Of a DNA stretch of 8,439 nucleotides, positions 1 through 5,587 are shown piece by piece. How positions within the stretch are numbered: position 1 is the first letter of the stretch; every line of letters starts with the position of its first letter. The translations under genes and the position numbers were made by a program. Under the pieces are notes generated by a model. The model was given only the letters and a program-made list of their open reading frames with translations. It did no database searches and was not told the DNA's origin. This stretch comes from Syntrophomonadaceae bacterium (GTDB lineage Bacteria > Bacillota > Dethiobacteria > DTU022): assembly GCA_007119335.1 (NCBI GenBank), contig SKPU01000118.1:1-8439 (forward strand), read 5' to 3'.

Positions 1-13
1 GGGAGGGTAATAA

Positions 14-676
14 ATGTGCGGCAGATTTGCCCTGGCTGCAGATAAAAAGATTATTGAGATGCTTTATGACTTAGAAATTCGCGGTGACCTGGCGCCGCGC
101 TATAATATTGCTCCATCCCAAAAGATCCCGACCTTACGACTTGCGCCTGATTCAGGGCAGAAAGAACTGGTCAGCCTGAAATGGGGCCTAATTCCTTTTT
201 GGGCCGATCGTGAAAATATTGGCAGCGGTCTGATCAACGCCCGCGCAGAAACTGCACCTGATAAGCCTTCCTTTAGAAATGCCTTCAAAAAAAGAAGATT
301 GCTTATTCCTGCTACCGGATTCTTCGAGTGGAAGGTAGAGGGAGGGGGCAAGCAGCCATACTACGTCTGCCGTAAAGACGGACGGCCTTTTTCTATGGCC
401 GGCCTGTGGGAATGTTGGGAAAAAGGAGAAAGCCCGCTGGAAACCTGCACTATCCTGACCACTGAGCCGAACAGCCTCGTAAAGTCATTGCACAAGCGCA
501 TGCCGGTCATTATTCCCCGGGAAGTTTATGATAAATGGCTTGATCCCGCCACAGATAAAGCAGCCCTTTTAAAAATGCTCAGGCCGTTCCCGGCCAAAGA
601 ACTGATTGCATACCCGGTCTCCCGTAAAGTTAATAATCCCGCCCAGGATATCCCAGAACTGGTTGAACCTTGCTAA
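14..676 (+). CDS. yedK: SRAP-domain abasic-site DNA-protein crosslink protein (YedK/HMCES family)
   Basis: The product is 220 aa, about the length of E. coli YedK. Proteins of this family recognise abasic sites in single-stranded DNA and attach covalently through the N-terminal Cys after Met removal, protecting the lesion during replication. The whole family signature is visible: MCGR with Cys2 at the start, RYNIAPSQ (30-36), WGLIPFWA (57-64), NARAET with Asn75, TGFFEWK with Glu105, SMAGLWE (127-133) and SLHKRMP with His160. Cys2, Asn75, Glu105 and His160 fall at the same numbers as the active-site residues I recall for YedK, so it should be active. The start is fixed by the required Met-Cys and by GGGAGGG at 1-7, six bases before the ATG. 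The promoter lies outside the window. The gene converges on the CvpA-like gene with three bases between the stops and no terminator. It is most likely cytoplasmic. The family call is secure; the symbol is borrowed from E. coli. Confidence 0.96.
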   Translation: MCGRFALAADKKIIEMLYDLEIRGDLAPRYNIAPSQKIPTLRLAPDSGQKELVSLKWGLIPFWADRENIGSGLINARAETAPDKPSFRNAFKKRRLLIPATGFFEWKVEGGGKQPYYVCRKDGRPFSMAGLWECWEKGESPLETCTILTTEPNSLVKSLHKRMPVIIPREVYDKWLDPATDKAALLKMLRPFPAKELIAYPVSRKVNNPAQDIPELVEPC

Positions 677-679
677 CTA

Positions 680-1549
680 TTATTCGATTCCGCAGACCGG
701 GCAGGGGCCTGTGGGGCGATGATAGGAGTGGTTTGTCCAGATTCCGCAATCAAAACGGTAACCCTGGTTGCCCAGCTTGACCGGGCATTGATCATACATT
801 TCGTGGTAACCCTCGAAAGTCTGGCAGCCGTCGCTGGTCCGCCCGCATTCTGTGCAGACAAATTTTGGGGAGGTCGACTCTACCTGGTTATCTAAGAATC
901 CGATAAATTCAACCGGGGCATCGCAAACAAAACAGGTCGACCCATCAAGCTCCCTGAAATTTACATTATGATGTTCTCCGGGATGGTCTAAAGTTTCCAG
1001 GCTGCTGAAATAATTGTTCAGTTCCTCAGGATAAAAGGCAAGGCGGGGCAAATCGATCGACAACAGATCGGATAAATCATCGTAGATTATTTCGGTAGAT
1101 TCGATCAGAGGCGGAGCCAGGTATGATTCCTCGATGTAATCCTGGAAGCCATCGAAAATAGGGAAAGCAGTTAACATGATTAAAATTACGCCGATTACGG
1201 CCAGGCCGATCAATAAGCCCGTTAAACTGCCGCCTATTCTATCAACAACCCTGATCAAACTAAAACGGGTAATCACTGAGAAAAGTGAGCCTGCCAGGTG
1301 GATAAGAGTAAAAGTTACTGAAAAAATCGTAATAAAGCTCACTGTATCAGCTAAAAACTGGGGCAGTTCAATATAACTTAAAAGCAGGCTGCTGCCTTCG
1401 ACGTAATACCCGGCTGCTATAATAAGCCCGGCGGCTATTCCTGCAATCGTAAAAACACTTTTGATTAGACCGGCCCGGAGGCCTTGTATAAGTGAGATAA
1501 TCAAAAAGATACCGATTATAATATCTAGCCAGTTAAAACCTTCCGGCAT
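680..1549 (-). CDS. CvpA-family membrane protein with a C-terminal cysteine-rich (zinc-ribbon-like) domain
   Basis: The product is 289 aa. Residues 1-130 look like the CvpA family: four hydrophobic segments near 8-24, 29-50, 64-93 and 107-131, with the typical start NWLDIIIG, a basic RAGLIKS after the first helix and RIGGSLTGLLIG before the fourth. CvpA of E. coli is linked to colicin V production and envelope stress; the biochemical role is unclear. An acidic linker (about 133-190) is followed by a tail unlike ordinary CvpA: CFVC (206-209), CTEC (232-235), single Cys at 242, 255 and 268, and CPVC (283-286), plus several His. The CxxC pairs fit zinc ribbons on a soluble domain; the side of the membrane was not worked out. 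The frame is open throughout, so the fusion is not an obvious frameshift. The start has only a weak GGTGGTG upstream (complement of 1559-1565). ATTATA at 1601-1606 is a possible minus-strand -10 without a good -35. The CvpA part is confident; the function of the tail is unknown. Confidence 0.85.
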   Translation of the reverse strand: MPEGFNWLDIIIGIFLIISLIQGLRAGLIKSVFTIAGIAAGLIIAAGYYVEGSSLLLSYIELPQFLADTVSFITIFSVTFTLIHLAGSLFSVITRFSLIRVVDRIGGSLTGLLIGLAVIGVILIMLTAFPIFDGFQDYIEESYLAPPLIESTEIIYDDLSDLLSIDLPRLAFYPEELNNYFSSLETLDHPGEHHNVNFRELDGSTCFVCDAPVEFIGFLDNQVESTSPKFVCTECGRTSDGCQTFEGYHEMYDQCPVKLGNQGYRFDCGIWTNHSYHRPTGPCPVCGIE

Positions 1550-1798
1550 CGCTTAAGAACACCACCATTTAAAAAGTTATTTAAGATCACCAATATCAAC
1601 ATTATAACTCTTTAGGGCCAGGTTTGGTAGAAGATAAGTAAAGATATTAGTGCTTTAATAAAAGGCCCAGAAGATATGGTCTAAATATGCACGACGACTC
1701 TTCGTTAACGCGGAGCTTTCACATCTCCTGCGGTAAAATTTGATCATGAGTCAGCCGATTGCCCGTCGGTAAAATTATAAATGAGAGATCGCTGCGTG
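1550..1798. other. Intergenic region between the divergent cvpA-like and nhaC-like genes
   Basis: No convincing ORF is present. The region holds an imperfect hairpin at 1705-1736 (about ten pairs, with one mismatch, a bulged T1729 and a nine-base loop), a small hairpin 1755-1758/1766-1769, and overlapping short inverted repeats near 1691-1705. GGGCC (1615-1619) and GGCCC (1664-1668) could pair only over a long loop. I looked for lysine, SAM, M-box and cyclic-dinucleotide riboswitch core motifs and saw none. The strong promoter that follows would leave this segment untranscribed on the plus strand, so DNA-level regulation of nhaC or the leader of the cvpA-like gene is the more likely role. Confidence 0.5.
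1731..1776 (+). repeat. Two 10-bp direct repeats CGGTAAAATT upstream of the nhaC promoter
   Basis: CGGTAAAATT occurs exactly at 1731-1740 and 1767-1776, 36 bp start to start. Both copies directly follow the 3' arm of a small hairpin, and the second ends 22 bases before the -35 box. The first eight bases occur again at 3541-3548, just after the nhaC terminator and before the GNAT promoter. The repeat could be a regulator binding site, but short AT-rich repeats also arise by chance. Confidence 0.5.
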
Positions 1799-1828
1799 TT
1801 GACTTTACTGTTTCTAAAGAGATATAAT
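1799..1828 (+). promoter_or_regulatory. Sigma-A-type promoter for the nhaC-like gene
   Basis: The -35 box TTGACT (1799-1804) and the perfect -10 box TATAAT (1823-1828) are separated by 18 bases. Transcription should start near 1835, giving a leader of roughly 90 bases before the ATG at 1924. That is too short for a lysine riboswitch plus expression platform. This is the best promoter match in the window. Confidence 0.82.
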
Positions 1829-1870
1829 TGTAAATAGTTAGACAATAGAAAGGGGGGGCGAGATGAAGTA

Positions 1871-1888
1871 AGGAAGCCAGCGGCTCCT
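1871..1888 (+). promoter_or_regulatory. Small leader hairpin before the nhaC ribosome binding site
   Basis: AGGA-A-GCC pairs with GGC-TCCT around an AGC loop: seven pairs with one bulged A. It lies in the predicted leader between the promoter and the ribosome binding site and is not followed by a T-tract, so it is not a terminator. The triplet ATG AAG TAA at 1863-1871, behind a run of G (1852-1858), sits just before it. Any regulatory role is speculative. Confidence 0.3.
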
Positions 1889-1908
1889 AAAAAGTGAATA
1901 AAACCATG

Positions 1909-1916
1909 AAGGAGGT
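1909..1916 (+). promoter_or_regulatory. Ribosome binding site fixing the nhaC start
   Basis: AAGGAGGT lies seven bases before the ATG at 1924. The open frame extends upstream to GTG 1894 and ATG 1906 (other frame), but those starts would place the Shine-Dalgarno sequence inside the coding region. The start at 1924 is therefore preferred. Confidence 0.85.
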
Positions 1917-1923
1917 AAGCATT

Positions 1924-3462
1924 ATGGAACATATGGGAATTATCTCTCTGGTTCCTCCGGTCCTGGCGATTGTTTTGGCCATTTGGACGAAAAGGGTTTA
2001 TTTTTCTTTGTTTGTTGGCATTGTTGTCGGTATTCTTATCTACACAGGCAGTGTAGGAGCAACCTTGATCGAAGTGACTGAAACAATGGTCGGCAACATC
2101 GCTGATGACTGGAACGCCCGAGTAATGCTTTTCACGGTTCTGCTGGGCGGACTGCTTGGAATCATGTACAGTTCGGGCGGTTCCCAGGCTTTCGGGAGGT
2201 GGGCTTCAAAGGTTTTAACTACCCGGAAGTCAAGTTTGATTGGAACTTGGGTTTTTGGGATCCTTATTTTCTTCGATGACTATTTTAATACCCTTACTGT
2301 TGGCTCGGTAATGCGTAATATCACCGATCGGTTCCAGGTATCACGTGAAAAGCTGGCCTATATCATTGACTCCACCGCAGCACCGATCTGTATTGTCATT
2401 CCGATTTCCACCTGGATTGCCTATGTAATGTCTCTTTATATTGCCGAGTTTGAGCGTCTGGAAGTAGAGATAGAACCATTCGGATTATTTCTTCAAACAA
2501 TACCTTATAACTTTTATGCTTTAGCGGCAATAATCATGGTCTTTTACCTGGCCGTAAGCAATCTTGAATTTGGACCAATGGCAAGAGCTGAAAAGCGATC
2601 CCTGGAAACAGGTGAGCTCTTTGACCCGGCTACCAAGGATGAAATTCCGGGTCAGGATATTACTAATCTGGAAATCTCGGATAAAGGGAGTTTGTGGGAT
2701 TTAGTTGTCCCTATTGTTGTCCTGATTGGCGCTACTATTATCGGGATTCTTTATACCGGTGGTTTCTTCGAAGCCGGTATTAGCTTTGTTGACGCCGTAG
2801 GCGATGCCGATGCTGCTACCGCTTTGGTTTACGGGACCCTGGTAGCCAATATCGTCGGGATCGTCATGTATGTTTCCCGGAAGGTTCTCCCCTTGAAGGA
2901 CTGCATGGAGAACTTTATTACCGGGATCAAGGCCATGGTTCCAGCATTGGCGATCCTGGTCTTGGCCTGGTCGATCGGTGATGTGGCCGGAATGGTTGGA
3001 ACTGGCGCCTTCGTGGCCGAGGTCGTAAGTGAAGCCCTTCCGTTCTGGATCATACCGTTTGCCATCTTTATTGCTTCAGCCTTTATGGCTTTCTCCACCG
3101 GAACTTCCTGGGGAACTTTCGCTATCATGATGCCCATCGGAGTCCCGGTAGCAATAGCGGTAGGCATTGATCCGGCGATGTGCATCGCCGCCGTACTAGG
3201 CGGAGCGATCTTCGGGGATCACTCCTCACCGATCTCTGACACCACGGTGCTTTCGTCTACCGGTGCGGGCTGTAATCACATGGACCACGTTAATACCCAG
3301 CTGCCTTACGCGATCGTTGCCGCCGTTGTTGCTGCACTTGGTTATATACTGGCTGCAGTAATGGATACGGCTATTATTCCTTTGATCGTGGTACTCGTTT
3401 TGGTATTCGTTGTCTTTTACATCCTACATGCCCGAGGTGAAAAGGTAGTAGAGAAGAGCTAA
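1924..3462 (+). CDS. NhaC-superfamily Na+/H+ antiporter or Na+-coupled amino-acid transporter
   Basis: The product is 512 aa and strongly hydrophobic, with about a dozen likely membrane segments, so it is an integral inner-membrane protein. NhaC-superfamily landmarks are FFDDYFNTLTVGSVMRNITD (116-135), DSTAAPICIVIPISTW (149-164), the helix-breaking MAFSTGTSWGTFAIMMPIG (388-406) and GAIFGDHSSPISDTTVLSS (427-445) followed by GCNHMDHVNTQLPYA (449-463). The Asp, His, Ser and Thr residues there are plausible ion- and substrate-site positions. The superfamily includes Na+/H+ antiporters, malate/lactate antiporters and, from comparative genomics, the predicted lysine transporter LysW. A lysine 2,3-aminomutase downstream makes amino-acid, especially lysine, transport a reasonable alternative to pH or sodium homeostasis, but substrate cannot be read from the sequence. 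The gene has its own strong promoter and terminator, so it is probably a single-gene transcript. Confidence 0.92.
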   Translation: MEHMGIISLVPPVLAIVLAIWTKRVYFSLFVGIVVGILIYTGSVGATLIEVTETMVGNIADDWNARVMLFTVLLGGLLGIMYSSGGSQAFGRWASKVLTTRKSSLIGTWVFGILIFFDDYFNTLTVGSVMRNITDRFQVSREKLAYIIDSTAAPICIVIPISTWIAYVMSLYIAEFERLEVEIEPFGLFLQTIPYNFYALAAIIMVFYLAVSNLEFGPMARAEKRSLETGELFDPATKDEIPGQDITNLEISDKGSLWDLVVPIVVLIGATIIGILYTGGFFEAGISFVDAVGDADAATALVYGTLVANIVGIVMYVSRKVLPLKDCMENFITGIKAMVPALAILVLAWSIGDVAGMVGTGAFVAEVVSEALPFWIIPFAIFIASAFMAFSTGTSWGTFAIMMPIGVPVAIAVGIDPAMCIAAVLGGAIFGDHSSPISDTTVLSSTGAGCNHMDHVNTQLPYAIVAAVVAALGYILAAVMDTAIIPLIVVLVLVFVVFYILHARGEKVVEKS

Positions 3463-3512
3463 ACTGTATTTGATTGAAGAGTAGAGATGAAAAAGTGCAC
3501 TAAACTGTAGTT

Positions 3513-3538
3513 AAGCCGGCCTGCGGGCCGGCTTTTTT
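3513..3538 (+). terminator. Rho-independent terminator of the nhaC-like gene
   Basis: A perfect nine-pair stem AAGCCGGCC/GGCCGGCTT closes a TGCG loop and runs into six T (3533-3538). It lies 50 bases after the nhaC stop and should separate that transcript from the GNAT gene. Confidence 0.95.
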
Positions 3539-3571
3539 ATCGGTAAAAGATTTTCTTCTTCCCGGATTATT

Positions 3572-3580
3572 TGATACAAT
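3572..3580 (+). promoter_or_regulatory. Extended -10 promoter for the GNAT gene
   Basis: TGATACAAT matches the extended -10 pattern TGnTATAAT with one change. The -35 region (about 3551-3557, TTTTCTT) is poor, as is common for extended -10 promoters. The predicted start near 3587 gives a leader of about 30 bases. The position just after a strong terminator supports an independent promoter here. Confidence 0.5.
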
Positions 3581-3616
3581 GAGTGCAGTGACCTAAGAAG
3601 GAGAAAGGATAACTTT

Positions 3617-4060
3617 ATGGAAATCCGGATGGCCACACCTGCAGACCAGTATGAAGTATGTCGTCTTTGGACAATGTTACTTAGCTTTTATAACAAGCAA
3701 GCTGTTCCGGAAGTCCTCCAACGCAGTTTTCGCTTTGCAATGGAGCATCCTCAAAAAGTCCTGATCTTTATTATCCTGATTGAAGGGATGGTTGCCGGCA
3801 CTGCCAGTTTGCACCTGGGGCATTATTCTACCTGGAATGGCAACTGGTACGGCCACCTGGAAGACGTCATGATAAGCCCGCAATATCGCGGCCGCGGCCT
3901 GGCTTATAATCTGCTCGGCCATATTATCGAAGTTGCCAGGCAGAAAGATTTAGCCCGGGTAGAATTGACTGCCCTCAATGATAACTACGAGGCTCACAGG
4001 CTCTATGAGAAACTTGGGTTTACTACCAATTCAGTGGTTTATGAGCTTCCCCTGAAGTAG
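3617..4060 (+). CDS. GNAT-family N-acetyltransferase
   Basis: The product is 147 aa, a single GNAT domain that would transfer an acetyl group from acetyl-CoA to an amine; it is probably cytoplasmic. Motif A is clear: HLEDVMISPQYRGRGLAYNLL (80-100), with Q89-x-x-G92-x-G94 forming the pyrophosphate-binding loop. Motif B is NDNYEAHRLYEKLGF (121-135), with Tyr130 in the usual place of the catalytic tyrosine. AAAGGA (3604-3609) lies seven bases before the ATG. It is 104 bases upstream of lysine 2,3-aminomutase on the same strand. In Nε-acetyl-beta-lysine pathways the aminomutase is paired with the acetyltransferase AblB, but AblB is larger (roughly 270 aa as I recall), so this is not a classical AblB. 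Acetylation of beta-lysine, another amino acid, or an unrelated amine are all possible. Family assignment is firm, substrate unknown. Confidence 0.92.
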   Translation: MEIRMATPADQYEVCRLWTMLLSFYNKQAVPEVLQRSFRFAMEHPQKVLIFIILIEGMVAGTASLHLGHYSTWNGNWYGHLEDVMISPQYRGRGLAYNLLGHIIEVARQKDLARVELTALNDNYEAHRLYEKLGFTTNSVVYELPLK

Positions 4061-4080
4061 ATACTTATAGTTAAGCAAAT

Positions 4081-4103
4081 AAGGGTAAACAACCGACCCT
4101 TTT
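4081..4103 (+). terminator. Weak hairpin with short T-run between the GNAT gene and kamA
   Basis: AAGGGT (4081-4086) can pair with ACCCTT (4096-4101) around a nine-base loop, followed by a run of only four T (4100-4103). With six pairs this would at best be a partial terminator. Readthrough from the GNAT gene into kamA seems likely, and I saw no good separate promoter for kamA. Confidence 0.3.
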
Positions 4104-4164
4104 GCCGGGAGGATGGGAGTTTATGCCCACCCCTGGAATAATTGGCTGGAGAGGAGAATGTTCA

Positions 4165-5406
4165 ATGCGAAATTACCGGGAGATACCGTTATGGAAAGAT
4201 GTCACCCCGGAAGAATGGAATGACTGGCGCTGGCAGGTTCGCAACCGGATTACTACGCTGGAGCAGCTAAAACAGGTTATTGATCTTAACGAAGAGGAGG
4301 CAGGCGGGGTCAACCAGTGTCTGCAGACTTTCCGCATGGCCATTACTCCCTATTACGCTTCCCTGATGGATCCGCAGGATAGAAGCTGTCCGATACGTAA
4401 TCAGGCGGTTCCCAGCAGCCTGGAAGTGCGCCATTCCAGTTCTGATATGACCGACCCCCTGCATGAGGATATCGATTCACCGGTCCCCGGCCTGACTCAT
4501 CGTTACCCTGACCGGGTCCTGCTGCTTGTAACCGACCAGTGTTCCATGTACTGCCGTCACTGCACCCGCCGGCGCATAGCAGGCGATACAGATAAGCCCA
4601 GGTCTAATCAGCAAATTGAACAGGCCATCAATTACATTCGCAGCACCCCAAAGGTCAGAGACGTGCTTATTTCAGGCGGTGACGGCCTTTTAATTCCCGA
4701 TGATCTGATCGAGTACATTCTGCAGCAGCTCCATGCCATAGAGCATGTCGAAATTATCCGTTTTGGCAGCCGGGCCCCGGTAGTTATGCCTCAGCGCATC
4801 ACCCCGGAACTTTGCAGGATGCTTTCTAAATACCACCCGATCTATTTAAACGCTCATTTCAATCACCCCAAAGAGATTAATGAAACTTCGGCTGCTGCCT
4901 GCGCTCGCCTTGCTGATGCCGGAATTCCTCTGGGCAACCAGTCGGTGCTGTTGGCCGGGGTTAATGATTGCCCGGAGCTTCTTAAAAAACTGAGCCACGA
5001 GCTTTTGAAAATACGAGTTAAACCCTACTATCTTTACCAGTGTGACCTATCCCAGGGGATTGAGCATTTCCGCACCTCGGTCAGCGCCGGAGTTGAAGCG
5101 ATCGAAAATCTGCGCGGCCACACGACCGGCATGGGAGTGCCCGTATTTGTTGTTGACGCTCCTGGTGGAGGTGGCAAGATTCCGGTTATGCCCCAGTATC
5201 TGATCAGCCAGTCACCGGACCGGGTGGTTCTGCGTAATTTTGAAGGTGGAACTTATGCCTATACCGAACCGAAACGCATGATCGATCCGGGTAAACCCTG
5301 TCTGATCTGTGGTGGTTCTCATAACCAGTATGATGTTGGCGTTGCCTGCCTCTTAAATGGTGAAGCGATAGCCATGGAACCTTCGGAAAAGAAAGAGAAA
5401 AATTAA
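4165..5406 (+). CDS. kamA: L-lysine 2,3-aminomutase (radical SAM, PLP-dependent)
   Basis: The product is 413 aa, the usual length. It interconverts L-lysine and L-beta-lysine using a [4Fe-4S] cluster, S-adenosylmethionine and PLP, in the cytoplasm under anaerobic conditions. Compared with the Clostridium subterminale enzyme as I recall it: WNDWRWQVRNRI (18-29); cluster motif C126-x3-C130-x2-C133, then Arg135 for the substrate carboxylate; SGGDGLL (170-176) in the SAM region; Asp294 (YQCDLS) and Asp331 (VVDAPGGGGK), matching the two Asp that bind the lysine side-chain amine; and Lys338, the PLP Schiff-base lysine. The two Asp favour lysine over glutamate aminomutase or EpmB. In the C-terminal zinc region, Cys269, Cys379 and Cys382 are kept, but the first Cys of the clostridial CxCxxC is Lys377. 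AGGAG (4152-4156) is eight bases before ATG 4165, and homology starts there. An in-frame ATG at 4123 with GGGAGG is less likely. It is also called ablA in the osmolyte pathway; with no AblB or kamD/E in view, the pathway is open. Confidence 0.95.
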   Translation: MRNYREIPLWKDVTPEEWNDWRWQVRNRITTLEQLKQVIDLNEEEAGGVNQCLQTFRMAITPYYASLMDPQDRSCPIRNQAVPSSLEVRHSSSDMTDPLHEDIDSPVPGLTHRYPDRVLLLVTDQCSMYCRHCTRRRIAGDTDKPRSNQQIEQAINYIRSTPKVRDVLISGGDGLLIPDDLIEYILQQLHAIEHVEIIRFGSRAPVVMPQRITPELCRMLSKYHPIYLNAHFNHPKEINETSAAACARLADAGIPLGNQSVLLAGVNDCPELLKKLSHELLKIRVKPYYLYQCDLSQGIEHFRTSVSAGVEAIENLRGHTTGMGVPVFVVDAPGGGGKIPVMPQYLISQSPDRVVLRNFEGGTYAYTEPKRMIDPGKPCLICGGSHNQYDVGVACLLNGEAIAMEPSEKKEKN

Positions 5407-5531
5407 ATCAGTGTGGGGAAAAGGCAAAGCAGTACTCCAGGCAGCATTCATTGCAGCAACCCTTGATTTATGCCTCTAGAATAATGAGCAGCACTTTATA
5501 ATACTATATAAGGAACTATTAAAAAGATCAT
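5407..5531. other. AT-rich spacer after kamA, no gene seen
   Basis: No ORF or RNA gene is recognisable. TATAAT at 5497-5502 has no suitable -35 and leads straight into the terminator, so I do not call it a promoter. Confidence 0.4.
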
Positions 5532-5578
5532 AAAGGGCTTTCAGCGGGCAAATAATTTGCTTCCCGAAAGCCCTTTTT
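5532..5578 (+). terminator. Bidirectional terminator between kamA and the convergent M20 hydrolase gene
   Basis: An 11-pair perfect stem AAAGGGCTTTC (5532-5542) / GAAAGCCCTTT (5566-5576) encloses a second short stem (GGG 5546-5548 with CCC 5563-5565, plus CAAA/TTTG). On the plus strand it ends in five T (5574-5578), ending kamA transcripts. On the minus strand the stem starts only about ten bases after the M20 stop and is followed by TTTATGATCTTTTT, a less perfect T-rich tail, so it should also end that transcript. Confidence 0.9.
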
Positions 5579-5587
5579 GATCCTTGA

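Noticed and set aside
1176..1376. Plus-strand ORF of 66 codons inside the cvpA-like gene
   Set aside because: It is antisense to the membrane domain, has no ribosome binding site of note and its product resembles no family I know.
1550..1923. Lysine riboswitch upstream of the possible lysine transporter
   Set aside because: I searched by eye for L-box core motifs and found none, and the leader after the strong promoter (about 90 bases) is too short. A covariance-model search would settle it.
2829..3185. Minus-strand ORF of 118 codons inside nhaC
   Set aside because: Antisense shadow of a strongly supported transporter; its composition mirrors the complement of hydrophobic codons.
4102..4164. 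Longer N-terminus for kamA starting at TTG 4102 or ATG 4123
   Set aside because: Similarity to lysine aminomutases begins at the ATG at 4165, which has a better ribosome binding site; the extra residues look non-conserved.
5463..5502. Promoter-like TTGATT and TATAAT after kamA
   Set aside because: The spacing is 28 bases and the next element downstream is a terminator, with no gene to transcribe.
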